From Terripilifer ovatus (GTDB lineage Bacteria; Pseudomonadota; Alphaproteobacteria; Rhizobiales; Beijerinckiaceae): 64,000 bases of DNA. The position numbers and the translations under genes are program-made. This document shows, piece by piece, positions 43,881 to 52,864 of the stretch. The notes under the pieces were generated by a model. The model was not told where the DNA came from, searched no databases, and worked only from the letters and a program-made list of their open reading frames with translations. How positions within the stretch are numbered: the stretch's first letter is position 1; each line of letters starts with the position of its first letter. The stretch is taken from the NCBI GenBank assembly GCA_029222685.1, contig JARHVB010000031.1, forward strand, positions 1 to 64,000, given 5' to 3'.

Positions 43881-44918
43881 TCAAGGCGCCGGCGCCGAAA
43901 TCTGGATGGCCCGGGCCACGATGTCCTTGGGCAGGGCATAGCTCTCGGCCAGCAGCCGGTCGATCTCCTCCCCCGTCATCAGGTTGATGACCCGGCGGGT
44001 GCGGGCGGCGAAGTCCTTCATCGCCTCGTCCCCGGCTGTAGCGACGAAGGCCTCACGCAGGGTTTTCAGCACGCCGGGCGGCAGGTCGGGCGGCGCCACG
44101 AAGGGCCGGCCCATGGCGAGGTTGGCGAGCACGAGATGGGCGGCGCGCCGGTCATTCTCATCCTTGATGAGATCGAGCACGAAGGGCACGCCCTGCATTT
44201 CGGGGTCCGGCCTGTCGCCGATCTGGGCCAGGAACAGCGCCGTCCTGTCGGTGATGAACTGCGGCTTGTCGGCCTTCACGCAGGTCCAGCACCACCCGAC
44301 GATGCCGTCGATCTCGCCGCGCTCGATGGCGAGCGCTATTTCATTGGATCCCTTGTAGCCGCGCACCGCCTTCAGCTTGGTGCCGAGCAGGGCATTCATC
44401 AGCTCCGCATAGGATTCGCCGCCGCTGGCCGGACCGCTGGAGCCATATTTGAACTCGCGCGCCTTGAGATCGTCGATCGTTTTGAAGCCGGACGCATGCC
44501 AGGCGAGCGCGATCGGCGTGAAGGATTCGAGGCTGCCGAGCCAGCCCAGCTTGCGCGCGTCGAATTTCGCCGCCGCCATCTCGCGCTCCGAGCCGATGAG
44601 CGAGACGAAGGCGGTGCTGGCGGCGGGAATGCCGAACGTCAGCCCGTCGCGCGGCGCCACATTGGCCATGTAGTTCATCATCGCCAGCGAGCCGGCGCCG
44701 GGCATCTGGCGCACGATGACCTTCGGCTCGCCGGGGATGTGGCTCCCCATGAACTGCGACAGCATCTGCGCATAGCCGTCATAGCCGCCGCCGGCGCCGA
44801 AGCCGACGACGATCGAGACGACCTTGCCGCGGAAATAGGCTTCCATGTCCTGCGCCGGCGCGTGCGTTATCTGCGAGAGAAACGCCAGCACGCATAGGCC
44901 CATCAACGATCTGCGCAT
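43881..44918 (-). CDS. TctC/Bug-type extracytoplasmic solute receptor
   Basis: The 345-residue protein has a signal peptide (LMGLCVLAFLSQITHAPAQD) and the tripartite tricarboxylate receptor body: FRGKVVSIVVGFGAGGGYDGYAQMLSQFMGSHIPGEPKVIVRQMPGAGSLAMMNYM, with later KYGSSGPASGGESYAELMNALLGTKLKAVRGYKGSNEIALAIERGEIDG. It binds a carboxylated solute in the periplasm. No TctA/TctB membrane genes are in the window. A family B repeat lies upstream, between it and the MetE-like gene. Confidence 0.9.
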   Translation of the reverse strand: MRRSLMGLCVLAFLSQITHAPAQDMEAYFRGKVVSIVVGFGAGGGYDGYAQMLSQFMGSHIPGEPKVIVRQMPGAGSLAMMNYMANVAPRDGLTFGIPAASTAFVSLIGSEREMAAAKFDARKLGWLGSLESFTPIALAWHASGFKTIDDLKAREFKYGSSGPASGGESYAELMNALLGTKLKAVRGYKGSNEIALAIERGEIDGIVGWCWTCVKADKPQFITDRTALFLAQIGDRPDPEMQGVPFVLDLIKDENDRRAAHLVLANLAMGRPFVAPPDLPPGVLKTLREAFVATAGDEAMKDFAARTRRVINLMTGEEIDRLLAESYALPKDIVARAIQISAPAP

Positions 44919-44948
44919 CTCTGCCTCCTTTTCTCACCAGCCTCCGTG

Positions 44949-45053
44949 TGTCATTCCCGACGCGCGAAGCGCGAGCGGGAATCCAGTCCTTGCGAGCGCT
45001 TGAATCATCAGGTCTGGATTCCCGCTCGCGCCTGCGGCGCGTCGGGAATGACA
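44949..45053. repeat. Repeat family B copy
   Basis: It has the same ends as the others (TGTCATTCCCG / CGGGAATGACA) and the internal inverted halves AGCGGGAATCCAG and CTGGATTCCCGCT. It fills the gap between the TctC-type gene and the MetE-like gene. Confidence 0.85.
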
Positions 45054-45061
45054 AGGTTGCA

Positions 45062-46177
45062 TTAGCCCCAGATCTCGCGCGCGACATCGACGCAGAGCCG
45101 CAGCTTTGCGTATTCGATCTCGGGCGTGATGCCGCGCTTGCCCTCGGCGCCGGAGCCGAAGCCGCAATGCGGGCTCAGTGCAAGCTGGTCGAGGCTGATG
45201 TATTGCGCCGCTTCCTCGATACGCCGCTTGACCGCATCGGCAGCCTCGATCTCGAGCGTGCGCGCCGCGACCACGCCGAGCACCACGGTCTTACCCTTGG
45301 GTACATGCCGCAGCGGCGCGAACGTGCCGGCGCGCGGATTGTCATATTCGAGCAGGTAGAGATCGGCCTTCAGGTCGTTGAAGAGCTCGGGCGCGATCGG
45401 ATCGTAGCCGACATCAGACTGCCAGTTGGGGTCCTGGCTGCGGCAGATGTGCACGCCGACTTTCATGCCGGCGGGCGCGCCGGCGATGACGCGATTGAGC
45501 ACGTCGATATAGACGCGCAACAGGTCGCGCCAGTCATCGCCGCGTTCCTTCAGGAGTGCGCGCACGCGCTCGTCGCCGAGTTTTACGAGCGAGGTCTCGT
45601 CGAGCTGCAGATAGGTGCAGCCCGCCTCTGCCAGCGAGCGCATCTCCTGATGATAGGCCTCGACGAGATCGGACCAGAATGTATCGAGATCGGGATAGGC
45701 CGTCTTGTCGATATTGGCGCGGCCCGAGCGGTAATGGATATAGGCCGGCCCCGGCAAGGTGATCTTGCAGGTGCGCGAGGTCAGCGATTTGAGGAAGGCG
45801 AAGTCCTCGCGGTTCTGCGGCCCCTTCCACGACACCTTGCCCACGACGCGGGGAATGCGTCGCGCCGTGCGATGGCCATGGCTCTGCGACGTGGACCAGC
45901 CGGCGTCCTCCGTCAGTTCGATGCGCACGCCGTTGATGCCGCCGACGGTGAAGGAATCCGAATAGGTGCCGCGGCGGAATTCGCCATCGGTGATCACCTC
46001 GATGCCGGTCGATTCCTGCAGGCGCACGACATCGCGGATAGCCTCGTCCTCGACCGCGCGCAGGGCTTTCGCATCGAGCGTGCCGGCCGCATGGGCGCGC
46101 CGCGCTTCGAGCAGGCTCAGTGGCCGCACCAGCGAGCCGATATGATCAGCGCGATGGACGCGCATGGTCTCCGTCAT
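45062..46177 (-). CDS. MetE C-terminal-like (cobalamin-independent methionine synthase II) protein
   Basis: The 371-residue protein matches the zinc-binding catalytic half of MetE: HRADHIGSLVRP at the start, ITDGEFRRGTYSDSF, LPGPAYIHYRSG, YLQLDETSL, GVHICRSQDPNW and LSPHCGFGS, the latter two holding zinc ligands. Stand-alone proteins of this type are annotated as methionine synthase II or used in transfer of alkyl groups to thiols; the true methyl donor and acceptor are not known. AAGGAGGAAACG precedes the ATG at 46177. Confidence 0.87.
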   Translation of the reverse strand: MTETMRVHRADHIGSLVRPLSLLEARRAHAAGTLDAKALRAVEDEAIRDVVRLQESTGIEVITDGEFRRGTYSDSFTVGGINGVRIELTEDAGWSTSQSHGHRTARRIPRVVGKVSWKGPQNREDFAFLKSLTSRTCKITLPGPAYIHYRSGRANIDKTAYPDLDTFWSDLVEAYHQEMRSLAEAGCTYLQLDETSLVKLGDERVRALLKERGDDWRDLLRVYIDVLNRVIAGAPAGMKVGVHICRSQDPNWQSDVGYDPIAPELFNDLKADLYLLEYDNPRAGTFAPLRHVPKGKTVVLGVVAARTLEIEAADAVKRRIEEAAQYISLDQLALSPHCGFGSGAEGKRGITPEIEYAKLRLCVDVAREIWG

Positions 46178-46380
46178 CGTTTCCTCCTTGCGCGGCCTTG
46201 AGGCAGCCGTGCTTGATTTGCTGGCTATACGAAAACACAGTTTGCGGCCGGGCAGAAGCAATGTTCGCAGGTGGGTTTAAAAAAGATTCCTGCCCACTGT
46301 CGATTTGACGCGCGCCCAATCGACATGGGTGTAGACGCACGAAACGGTTTCGTGCGGCACGCAAGCAAGGAGTTATCCCA

Positions 46381-46695
46381 ATGGCGAAAATGGTCGTGAT
46401 CTATCAGAAGCCCGACGATGTGGCGGCGTTCGAGCGTCATTACTTCGAAACCCACATCCCGATGGCGAAGCGCCTGCCCGGCCTCCGCAAATATGAAGTG
46501 AGCTACGGGCCGATCGTCTCGCCCGCCGCGCCTTCGGACGCCTGGCTTGTCGGCACGCTGTATTTCGACAGCATGGCGGCGATGCGCGAAGCCTTCGCCT
46601 CCGATGTCGGCAAGGAATGCGCCGCCGACCGGCGCGCCTATGCGCCCGATCCCTCGAAGTTCCAGATGCTCCTGTTCGACGACAAGGAGGTGTGA
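46381..46695 (+). CDS. EthD family protein
   Basis: This 104-residue dimeric alpha-beta-barrel-type protein has MVVIYQKPDDVAAFERHYFETHIPMAKRLPGLRKYEVSYGPI, the EthD domain, found in ether-degradation clusters and in various hydroxylase pathways, though usually of unknown role. AAGGAG lies just before the ATG. It is isolated on its strand. Confidence 0.9.
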   Translation: MAKMVVIYQKPDDVAAFERHYFETHIPMAKRLPGLRKYEVSYGPIVSPAAPSDAWLVGTLYFDSMAAMREAFASDVGKECAADRRAYAPDPSKFQMLLFDDKEV

Positions 46696-46768
46696 TCGAA
46701 GATCGAGTCCGCGGCGACGGAAGCACCCGCTTCCCTCGCCGATCGCCGCGTCCCTCAGGCGTAATGCG

Positions 46769-47752
46769 TCAAAGAGGCTCGATCTTTGCGAGCTTGACGT
46801 ATTCGCTCCAGGCGCGCGTGTCCTTGATCAGGAGTTCCTTCAACATCGTCGAGTTGCCGAGGAAGGGATCATTGCCCAGGGACGCAGCAAACTTAAGGTG
46901 CTCCTCGCTCGCCGCGATTGCGTTGAACTCCTTTTCGAGGCGATCGAGAATCGGCTTCGGCGTACCTTTGGGCACTTCGACGGACCACCACGCGATCAGG
47001 TCCGAGTTCGCGATGCCGGCTTCGGCTGCGCTCGGGACATCGGGTAGCGCCTTGAAACGCTCCTTCGATGTCGTCGCCAAAGCCCTCACCTTGCCGGACA
47101 ACATCTGACCCGACGACGTACCCGGATCGAGGTGCACGAAATCAATGTTCCCGCCAAGCAGATCGTTGAAAAGCGCACCAGCGTCCTTGTACTTCACTTC
47201 GACGCTGGAAAGACCGAAGTTCACCTTGAACAGTTCACTGCCCACGAGGCCCGTATTCGCCAGCGACCCATACGTGCTCTTGTCTCCCTTTTCCCTGAGC
47301 GCCTTCACCAACCCGGCCACATCCTTGTATGGGCTGTCGCCGGCTACCAGCAGGAGGAACGGCAATTTCGCCAGCGTGGTCACGTGCTCGAAATCATTGA
47401 TCGGATCGAAGGGCAACTTCTTGAACAGCGCAGGCGCCGCGGCCAGGAACGATGAGCCGGGATTGATATAGATCGTGTAGCCGTCGGGCTTGGATTTGGC
47501 GACATATTCGCTCGCTATATTGCCGAACGCGCCGCTCTTGTTCTCGGTGATGACTGTCCTTCCGACGCGGTCCTGGAGCATTTTTCCATAGAAGCGCACG
47601 AAGACGTCCGCACCCGTTCCCGGCGGAAAACCGCAGATGGCGTGGATGTCGCGATTTGGCCAGGCTTGCTGGCCGGAGGCACTATCCATAAGGGCCGGCG
47701 CAGCCAATGATGCGCCGGCGGCGCCCAGCAATATTTCGCGACGTGAGATCAT
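46769..47752 (-). CDS. TctC/Bug-type solute receptor (Tat-exported)
   Basis: The 327-residue protein starts MISRREILLGAAGASLAAPALMDSASGQQAWPNRDIHAICGFPPGTGADVFVRFYGKML, a twin-arginine leader then a TctC body with ENKSGAFGNIASEYVAKSKPDGYTIY and the typical YGSLANTGLVGSELFKVNFGLSSVEVKYKDAGALFNDLLGGNIDF. AAGGAGGATTCGA gives a strong start. It is the gene downstream of a luciferase-like monooxygenase, 117 bp apart, so it may import the monooxygenase's substrate. Confidence 0.92.
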   Translation of the reverse strand: MISRREILLGAAGASLAAPALMDSASGQQAWPNRDIHAICGFPPGTGADVFVRFYGKMLQDRVGRTVITENKSGAFGNIASEYVAKSKPDGYTIYINPGSSFLAAAPALFKKLPFDPINDFEHVTTLAKLPFLLLVAGDSPYKDVAGLVKALREKGDKSTYGSLANTGLVGSELFKVNFGLSSVEVKYKDAGALFNDLLGGNIDFVHLDPGTSSGQMLSGKVRALATTSKERFKALPDVPSAAEAGIANSDLIAWWSVEVPKGTPKPILDRLEKEFNAIAASEEHLKFAASLGNDPFLGNSTMLKELLIKDTRAWSEYVKLAKIEPL

Positions 47753-47869
47753 TCGAATCCTCCTTTTTTGTGTTCAGTGTTGCTACATCACCAAGACTAC
47801 CACGGGCCCGAACGTTTCGATCGTGTTTGTTCCCGCAGCAGTCGAAATTCCGAGTCCTGCCGCCGCAAG

Positions 47870-48958
47870 CTAAAACGGGTCGAATGCACGCAATGCAGGG
47901 ATGACATGTGTGCCGAACAGCCGGATCGAGCGCATCAGGTCTTCTTCAGGCAGATCGGAGAAATTGAACTCGCCGAGGAACGTATTGAAGTGGCCCGTTT
48001 GCGCTGCGTTACGGAGCTTCTCCGTCACCGTTTTCGGCGATCCAATAAACACGAGTTCGTTCTTCAGGAGAAAATCAGGATTGAAAAGATTGGCCATGAT
48101 TGCGGCGGCCGACGGCTCCCCGCGGCCAATGAAATGCGCGGCGTGGGCTTTTACTCGTTCCTCGAACGTTTCGCCATCCTTGGCCGGCGCGAGAAACCCC
48201 TCATAAGCGCGGCTGGCCCGCACCAGCGCAACCTCCACAGCCTTTTCATCGGTCTCGTCGACATACACGGGCACGGAATAGGCAATGTTGGGTTTGCGCT
48301 CCCAACCGGCGCGCTGCCAATCCTCGTAGTACTTGGCGTAGCGCGGCGCCGCGTCCTTGCGCGGATTGACGATGAAGTAGCCAGTGTTGATGCCGTTCCT
48401 GGCGCAGAACTCCAGTGTGGCGGGATCACGGCTCTGCATCCAGACATTCGGATGCGGCTTCTGCATGGGTTGGACGGAAATCTCGGCACTCAGCGTCTTG
48501 TGATTTTCGCCTTCAAAAGAAAACGGCTGCTTCTCGCCAAATGCTGCGCGCATGTAGTCGATGAACTCGAGAGTCGGGGATTTCCGAAAGCCGTAATCCA
48601 ATCCAAAGGGGGTGAAATACGCGGGATTGATGCCAGGCACGAGGCCCAGCTCCATGCGCCCGCCAAGCATCTGATCGACGATGGCGATCTCCTCCACCAG
48701 TCGAAGCGGATTATACAGCGGAACGATATAGCCCATAGGCCCGATCCGGAGCCGCTTCGTACGCGCGCCGGCGCCGACGGCGTAAAGGCTCGGCGAAGAC
48801 ATCCAGCTTTCGTCCGGCCGGAAATGATGCTCTACGCAAAAACTGTAGTCGAAGTCGAGCGTGTCGCAGAGCTGCAGCTCCCGCCAAAGCTGCTCGTAGC
48901 GCTGGTGCGGCGTCATGCCGGGCTTCATCCAGACATGGCTGAAATGGGCAAATTTCAT
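47870..48958 (-). CDS. LLM-class flavin-dependent oxidoreductase
   Basis: The 362-residue protein is a bacterial-luciferase-like monooxygenase: FAHFSHVWMKPGMTPHQRYEQLWRELQLCDTLDFDYSFCVEHHFRP, then PYNPLRLVEEIAIVDQMLGGRMELGLVPGINPAYF and VWMQSRDPATLEFCARNGI. It uses FMNH2 from a separate reductase and O2. Substrate unknown. A MarR gene is divergent from it, with a nested palindrome between them, and a TctC receptor follows it. Confidence 0.92.
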   Translation of the reverse strand: MKFAHFSHVWMKPGMTPHQRYEQLWRELQLCDTLDFDYSFCVEHHFRPDESWMSSPSLYAVGAGARTKRLRIGPMGYIVPLYNPLRLVEEIAIVDQMLGGRMELGLVPGINPAYFTPFGLDYGFRKSPTLEFIDYMRAAFGEKQPFSFEGENHKTLSAEISVQPMQKPHPNVWMQSRDPATLEFCARNGINTGYFIVNPRKDAAPRYAKYYEDWQRAGWERKPNIAYSVPVYVDETDEKAVEVALVRASRAYEGFLAPAKDGETFEERVKAHAAHFIGRGEPSAAAIMANLFNPDFLLKNELVFIGSPKTVTEKLRNAAQTGHFNTFLGEFNFSDLPEEDLMRSIRLFGTHVIPALRAFDPF

Positions 48959-49053
48959 CTCGAAGCCTTTCCAAGCACAGTTGCCGTTTGATACCGGGCG
49001 CGCCGCCCCGATCCATCCGGGGCTGTTCGAGTGTCATTCGATCACAAGCGCAT

Positions 49054-49087
49054 ATCGTTGTCAAGACAATGATGTCTAGACAACGAT
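49054..49087. promoter_or_regulatory. Nested palindromic operator between LLM and MarR genes
   Basis: Outer arms ATCGTTGTC (49054-49062) and GACAACGAT (49079-49087) are perfect inverted repeats, and inside them AGACA (49064-49068) and TGTCT (49073-49077) form a second pair. It lies 96 bp from the LLM start and 70 bp from the MarR start, a natural site for MarR control of both. Confidence 0.72.
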
Positions 49088-49156
49088 TTTCGGCAAACTG
49101 GATTGGTTGGACGGCACAAGTCAGTTATGTCTGTGGAGTTAGCGGAGTTAAAAGGC

Positions 49157-49636
49157 ATGACGCGGAAAGCTGCGGGGTCAAAGCAGGTCGTCTCACAAGA
49201 TCGGTTCCCCTTGACCGATCTGGTCGCGTTTCGTCTGATTCATCTTGCCGACGTGATCAGCCGGGCTGCCACGGCCGTCTTTGAAGCCCGGTTCAACTTG
49301 AACAATTCCGAGCTGCGTGCGCTCATCGTTTTGCGGGAGGAACAACCTCTCACTTCCGCGGAACTCAGCCGCCGCGGCCGGATAGACAAGGCCTGGATCA
49401 GCAGATCGATCGACAGGCTTGAAAAAAGGCGGTTGGTCAATCGCGAGGCCCATCCCACGGACAGCCGAATGACCCTTATTTCGCTGACCACGCAAGGCGT
49501 CGAATTGATGACTGAGCTCACGCCGATCGCAACACAGCGCCAGAAGCGTTTGCTGTCCGGGCTATCTCCCAACGAAGCTTTTCGCGTTATCGAAATCCTC
49601 GAGCGAAATGCCCAGGATCTGCTGTCGAACCCCTGA
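49157..49636 (+). CDS. MarR family transcriptional regulator
   Basis: The 159-residue protein has the MarR core RFNLNNSELRALIVLREEQPLTSAELSRRGRIDKAWISRSIDRLEKRRLVNREAHPTDSRMTLISLTTQGVELM. I select the ATG at 49157, preceded by GGAG at 9 nt; upstream ATG 49127 and TTG 49103 are in frame. It is divergent from the luciferase-like monooxygenase gene and probably represses it and the TctC receptor. Confidence 0.88.
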   Translation: MTRKAAGSKQVVSQDRFPLTDLVAFRLIHLADVISRAATAVFEARFNLNNSELRALIVLREEQPLTSAELSRRGRIDKAWISRSIDRLEKRRLVNREAHPTDSRMTLISLTTQGVELMTELTPIATQRQKRLLSGLSPNEAFRVIEILERNAQDLLSNP

Positions 49637-49871
49637 TTTGAAACTCATGGATAAGGCAAGCGCCTCCGTGCAAGGCATGGTTTGGCGCTCGTCATGGGCT
49701 CGAGGTTCTCGACGCTGCTGTTCGACGAAAGGGAAGTTTGAACTCGGCAAAGGCGGCGGCTAACTGGCATCAACTTGCAGGGCGTGGCGCGGTTGCATGC
49801 CGCGAGGCCGGGTGGCGAAGCGCTTCGGACTGGTGTAGCCTGAGGCAGAACCAGTCTGGAGGAACGCGCCC

Positions 49872-50678
49872 ATGTCCGACCACGACAAAGTCTTCGCCGG
49901 TTCGATCCCGAAATTCTACGACAGCTACATGGTGCCGCTCATCTTCGCCGGCTATGCCGAGGATATGGCCGAGCGCGTCGCGGCGCTCAAACCAGCCGCC
50001 GTTCTCGAGACCGCCGCCGGAAGCGGCGTCGTCACGCGCGCGCTGGCGGCGAGGCTGGCGCCGGAAGCGCGCTATGTGGTGACCGATCTCAACCAGCCGA
50101 TGCTCGATCACGCCGCGCAACGGCAGGGCGCGGATGCAAGGATCACCTGGCGGCAGGCGGATGCGCTGGCCGTGCCGTTCGACGACGCCTCTTTCGATGT
50201 CGCCTGCTGCCAGTTCGGCGCCATGTTTTTCCCAGACCGCGTGGCCGGATATCGCGAGGCAAGGCGGGTTCTGAAACCGGGCGGGCATTTTGTCTTCAAC
50301 GTCTGGGACCGCATCGAGGACAACGTCTTCGCCGACGATGTGACGAATGCGCTTGCCGGGATGTTTCCGGCCGATCCGCCGCGCTTCCTGGCACGCACGC
50401 CGCACGGCTATCACGACGCAGTCCTGATCCGCGACGACCTGGAAAAGGCTGGCTTCTCCGACATCACGATCGAGACGCGCAGCGAGCAGAGCCGGGCGCC
50501 GTCCGCGCACCATGTCGCGCTGTCCTACTGCCAGGGCACGCCGTTGCGCAACGAGATCGAATCGCGTGGCTCATTGCAGGAGGCAACGGAGCACGCGGCG
50601 GCGGCGCTCGCCAAGCGCCACGGCCCCGGCGAGGTGGCGGCGAAGATTCAGGCCCTCGTCGTTACGGCCATGAACTGA
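49872..50678 (+). CDS. Class I SAM-dependent methyltransferase
   Basis: The 268-residue protein has the SAM-binding motif VLETAAGSGVVTRALA, then VTDLNQPMLDHAAQRQGADARITWRQADALAVPFDDASFDVACCQFGAMFFPDRVAGYREARRVLKPGGHFVFNVWD, the UbiE/Coq5-like pattern. A methyl acceptor cannot be named. GGAGG precedes the ATG. It converges with the cupin gene. Confidence 0.92.
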   Translation: MSDHDKVFAGSIPKFYDSYMVPLIFAGYAEDMAERVAALKPAAVLETAAGSGVVTRALAARLAPEARYVVTDLNQPMLDHAAQRQGADARITWRQADALAVPFDDASFDVACCQFGAMFFPDRVAGYREARRVLKPGGHFVFNVWDRIEDNVFADDVTNALAGMFPADPPRFLARTPHGYHDAVLIRDDLEKAGFSDITIETRSEQSRAPSAHHVALSYCQGTPLRNEIESRGSLQEATEHAAAALAKRHGPGEVAAKIQALVVTAMN

Positions 50679-50699
50679 CGCCGCCGCCTACGGTCTCCG

Positions 50700-51161
50700 C
50701 TACTTCGTCGTCAGCGCCGAAAGCTGCTCGGTGTCGTAACGGCGGCGCAAGTCGCCGATCGCCTGGGCGTCCGGCGGCCCGCCGCGCGAGGCCACCTCGA
50801 CCAGTTCCTCGAAGTAATGTTCATGCCCCGGCGGCGAGACGGTCATGATCACCCGCGCCGGCCTGTCGCTGGCATTGGCGATGTTGTGCGGCACCCCCGG
50901 CGGCAGGAAGAGATAGGTACCGGGTTTGGCTTGAATCTTGTTGCCGTCGACCGTCCATTCGCATTCGCCCTCCAGCACATAAAAGGTTTCCTCCTGCACG
51001 CGATGCACATGCAGCCCGGTTGAAAAGCCGGCCGGCAAAGTCCAGTCGAACATGCTGGTGTGCTTCGAATCTTCTCCCGTGACCAGGAAGGCCATCGGCT
51101 TTCCCGCCAGGGAGAGTTCCCTGCCCTCGCCCGGCATGCGGATGACTGCTTTTGCACTCAT
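50700..51161 (-). CDS. Single-domain cupin protein
   Basis: The 153-residue protein has motif 1 GLHVHRVQEETFYVLEGECEW (H, H, E) and motif 2 LPPGVPHNIANA (H), a complete cupin metal site. It resembles small quercetinase-like cupins without assigned reactions. GGGAG precedes the ATG at 51161; the frame remains open far upstream, but that is antisense to the divergent regulator gene. Confidence 0.88.
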   Translation of the reverse strand: MSAKAVIRMPGEGRELSLAGKPMAFLVTGEDSKHTSMFDWTLPAGFSTGLHVHRVQEETFYVLEGECEWTVDGNKIQAKPGTYLFLPPGVPHNIANASDRPARVIMTVSPPGHEHYFEELVEVASRGGPPDAQAIGDLRRRYDTEQLSALTTK

Positions 51162-51287
51162 GATTTTCTCCCATGTCTGCTGCTTCGATTCGCACCGATG
51201 CCGCCACCATGCTCCCTCCCCCGCCCAAGGTCGTGAATCGGTTGCGAAAATGTTGCAAAATATCTCCGAATGAGGCCCACTTGCGCC

Positions 51288-52838
51288 ATGGCGACGATCC
51301 ACGCATTCGGTCCGTTCCGCCTCGACGCGGACACCCGGATCCTCTTTCGCGATGCTGAACCGACCGTGCTGGGCCAACGCGCGGTTGCGCTGCTTGGGCT
51401 GTTGCTGGAGCGGGCCGGCGCGCCGGTGTCCAAGGAAACGCTGATCGAGGCGGCCTGGCCGGGACTTGCCATCGAAGACAGCAATCTGACCGTGCAGATC
51501 GCAGCCTTGCGCCGCGTGTTCGAGGAGGCAGCCGGAGGGGCGGCCTGGATCGAGACTTTGCCGCGCCGCGGCTACCGCTATGTCGGGCCGGCAGTCGCGA
51601 CGGTCCATTCGGGCGACGAAGCAGGCCCGGCTTCCCCGACGCTTGCACTGCCCGACAAGCCCTCCGTCGCGGTGCTTCCATTCGCGAATCTGAGTGGCGA
51701 CCCCGAGCAGGCCTATTTCGTCGATGGCATCGTCGAAGACGTCATTGCCGGACTGTCGCGCATCAAATGGCTGTTCGTCGCCGCCTGCAACTCGAGTTTC
51801 ACCTACAAGGGCCGGGGCGTCGACATAAAGCAGGCCGGACGCGAACTCGGCGTGCGTTACCTGCTCCAGGGCAGCCTGCGTAAGGACGGCAACCGTGTCC
51901 GCATCTCCGCGCAGATGATCGAGGCCGAGACCGGACGCCATGTCTGGGCCGAGCGCTTCGATCGCGCATTCGACGATATTTTCGCGCTGCAGGACGAGAT
52001 CGCCTTGTCTGTCGTCGGTGCCATCGAACCGAGTCTGCGGTCCGTCGAAATCGAGCGGGTCACGCGCAAGCGGCCGGACAGCCTCGATGCCTATGATCTC
52101 GTCCTTCAGTCGCAGGCCGACGTCTATTCAGGAATGCCCGATCGCGTGACCAGGGCGCTGGTGCTCCTCGAGCAGGCCCTCGCACTCGATCCCGTCTATC
52201 CGCTGGCGCATGCGTTTTCCGCCATGTGCCATCATTGCCTGTTCCTGCGCGCAGGCCTGCGCGAAGAAAGCCGCGCTGCCTCGGTCGGCCACGCCCGCAC
52301 CGCCATCATGCATGGACAGGATGATGCGCTGGCGCTGACGTTCGCCGGTTTCTCCATCGGCATGGACGGCCACGACCATCCTGCCGCCTTCGCCGCCCTC
52401 GAGGCAGCGCTTGCCATCAGTCCCTCGTCGGCTCTCACCTATATTGTGGGAGGCGTCATGTTTGGCTGGGCCGGACAAGCCGAACGCGCCATCGAATGGG
52501 GCGAGCGGGCGATGCGCCTCAGCCCGTTCGATCCCTGGGCCTGGTCCGCCTGCCACGCATTGACGCTTGGACACTTCCAACGCGACCGCTGGGGGGAGGC
52601 GGCCAAGGCTGCCCTCAAAGCCGTGCAACTCAATCCCGGCCACAGCATTTCACATATGCTGCTGGCCGCACCGCTCGCCAAACTCGGGCGGCTCGAAGAA
52701 GCCAGGGCCGCCGCCGCGCGCGTTCTGGAACTGCAACCCACATTTCGTTACAGCCGGCAATTCGCCGGCGTGGATTGCGCGCCGGCGCTGGCTGCGTCTC
52801 TCGGCGAGGCGCTGCGCGCGACGGGGCTGCCGGAATAG
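51288..52838 (+). CDS. Winged-helix/TolB-like/TPR regulator
   Basis: The 516-residue protein combines a Trans_reg_C winged helix (residues about 1-95: HAFGPFRLDADTRILF, QIAALRRVFEE, LPRRGYRYVG), a TolB- or FlgO-like domain (DKPSVAVLPFANLSGDPEQAYFVDGIVEDVIAGLSRIKWLFVAACNSSFTYKG) and TPR repeats to the end. This is the arrangement often called adenylate-cyclase-like regulator, but no cyclase domain is present. Neither in-frame ATG (51270 or 51288) has a clear ribosome site. It is divergent from the cupin gene. Confidence 0.84.
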   Translation: MATIHAFGPFRLDADTRILFRDAEPTVLGQRAVALLGLLLERAGAPVSKETLIEAAWPGLAIEDSNLTVQIAALRRVFEEAAGGAAWIETLPRRGYRYVGPAVATVHSGDEAGPASPTLALPDKPSVAVLPFANLSGDPEQAYFVDGIVEDVIAGLSRIKWLFVAACNSSFTYKGRGVDIKQAGRELGVRYLLQGSLRKDGNRVRISAQMIEAETGRHVWAERFDRAFDDIFALQDEIALSVVGAIEPSLRSVEIERVTRKRPDSLDAYDLVLQSQADVYSGMPDRVTRALVLLEQALALDPVYPLAHAFSAMCHHCLFLRAGLREESRAASVGHARTAIMHGQDDALALTFAGFSIGMDGHDHPAAFAALEAALAISPSSALTYIVGGVMFGWAGQAERAIEWGERAMRLSPFDPWAWSACHALTLGHFQRDRWGEAAKAALKAVQLNPGHSISHMLLAAPLAKLGRLEEARAAAARVLELQPTFRYSRQFAGVDCAPALAASLGEALRATGLPE

Positions 52839-52864
52839 CGCAGGATTCGACTCAGGATCGGCCG

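Noticed and set aside
31505-45053. Insertion sequences or a CRISPR array
   Set aside because: Repeats are short dispersed palindromes without transposase genes and are not regularly spaced.
51288-52838. Calling the regulator an adenylate cyclase
   Set aside because: Such labels come from related proteins with a cyclase domain; only winged helix, TolB-like and TPR parts are present.
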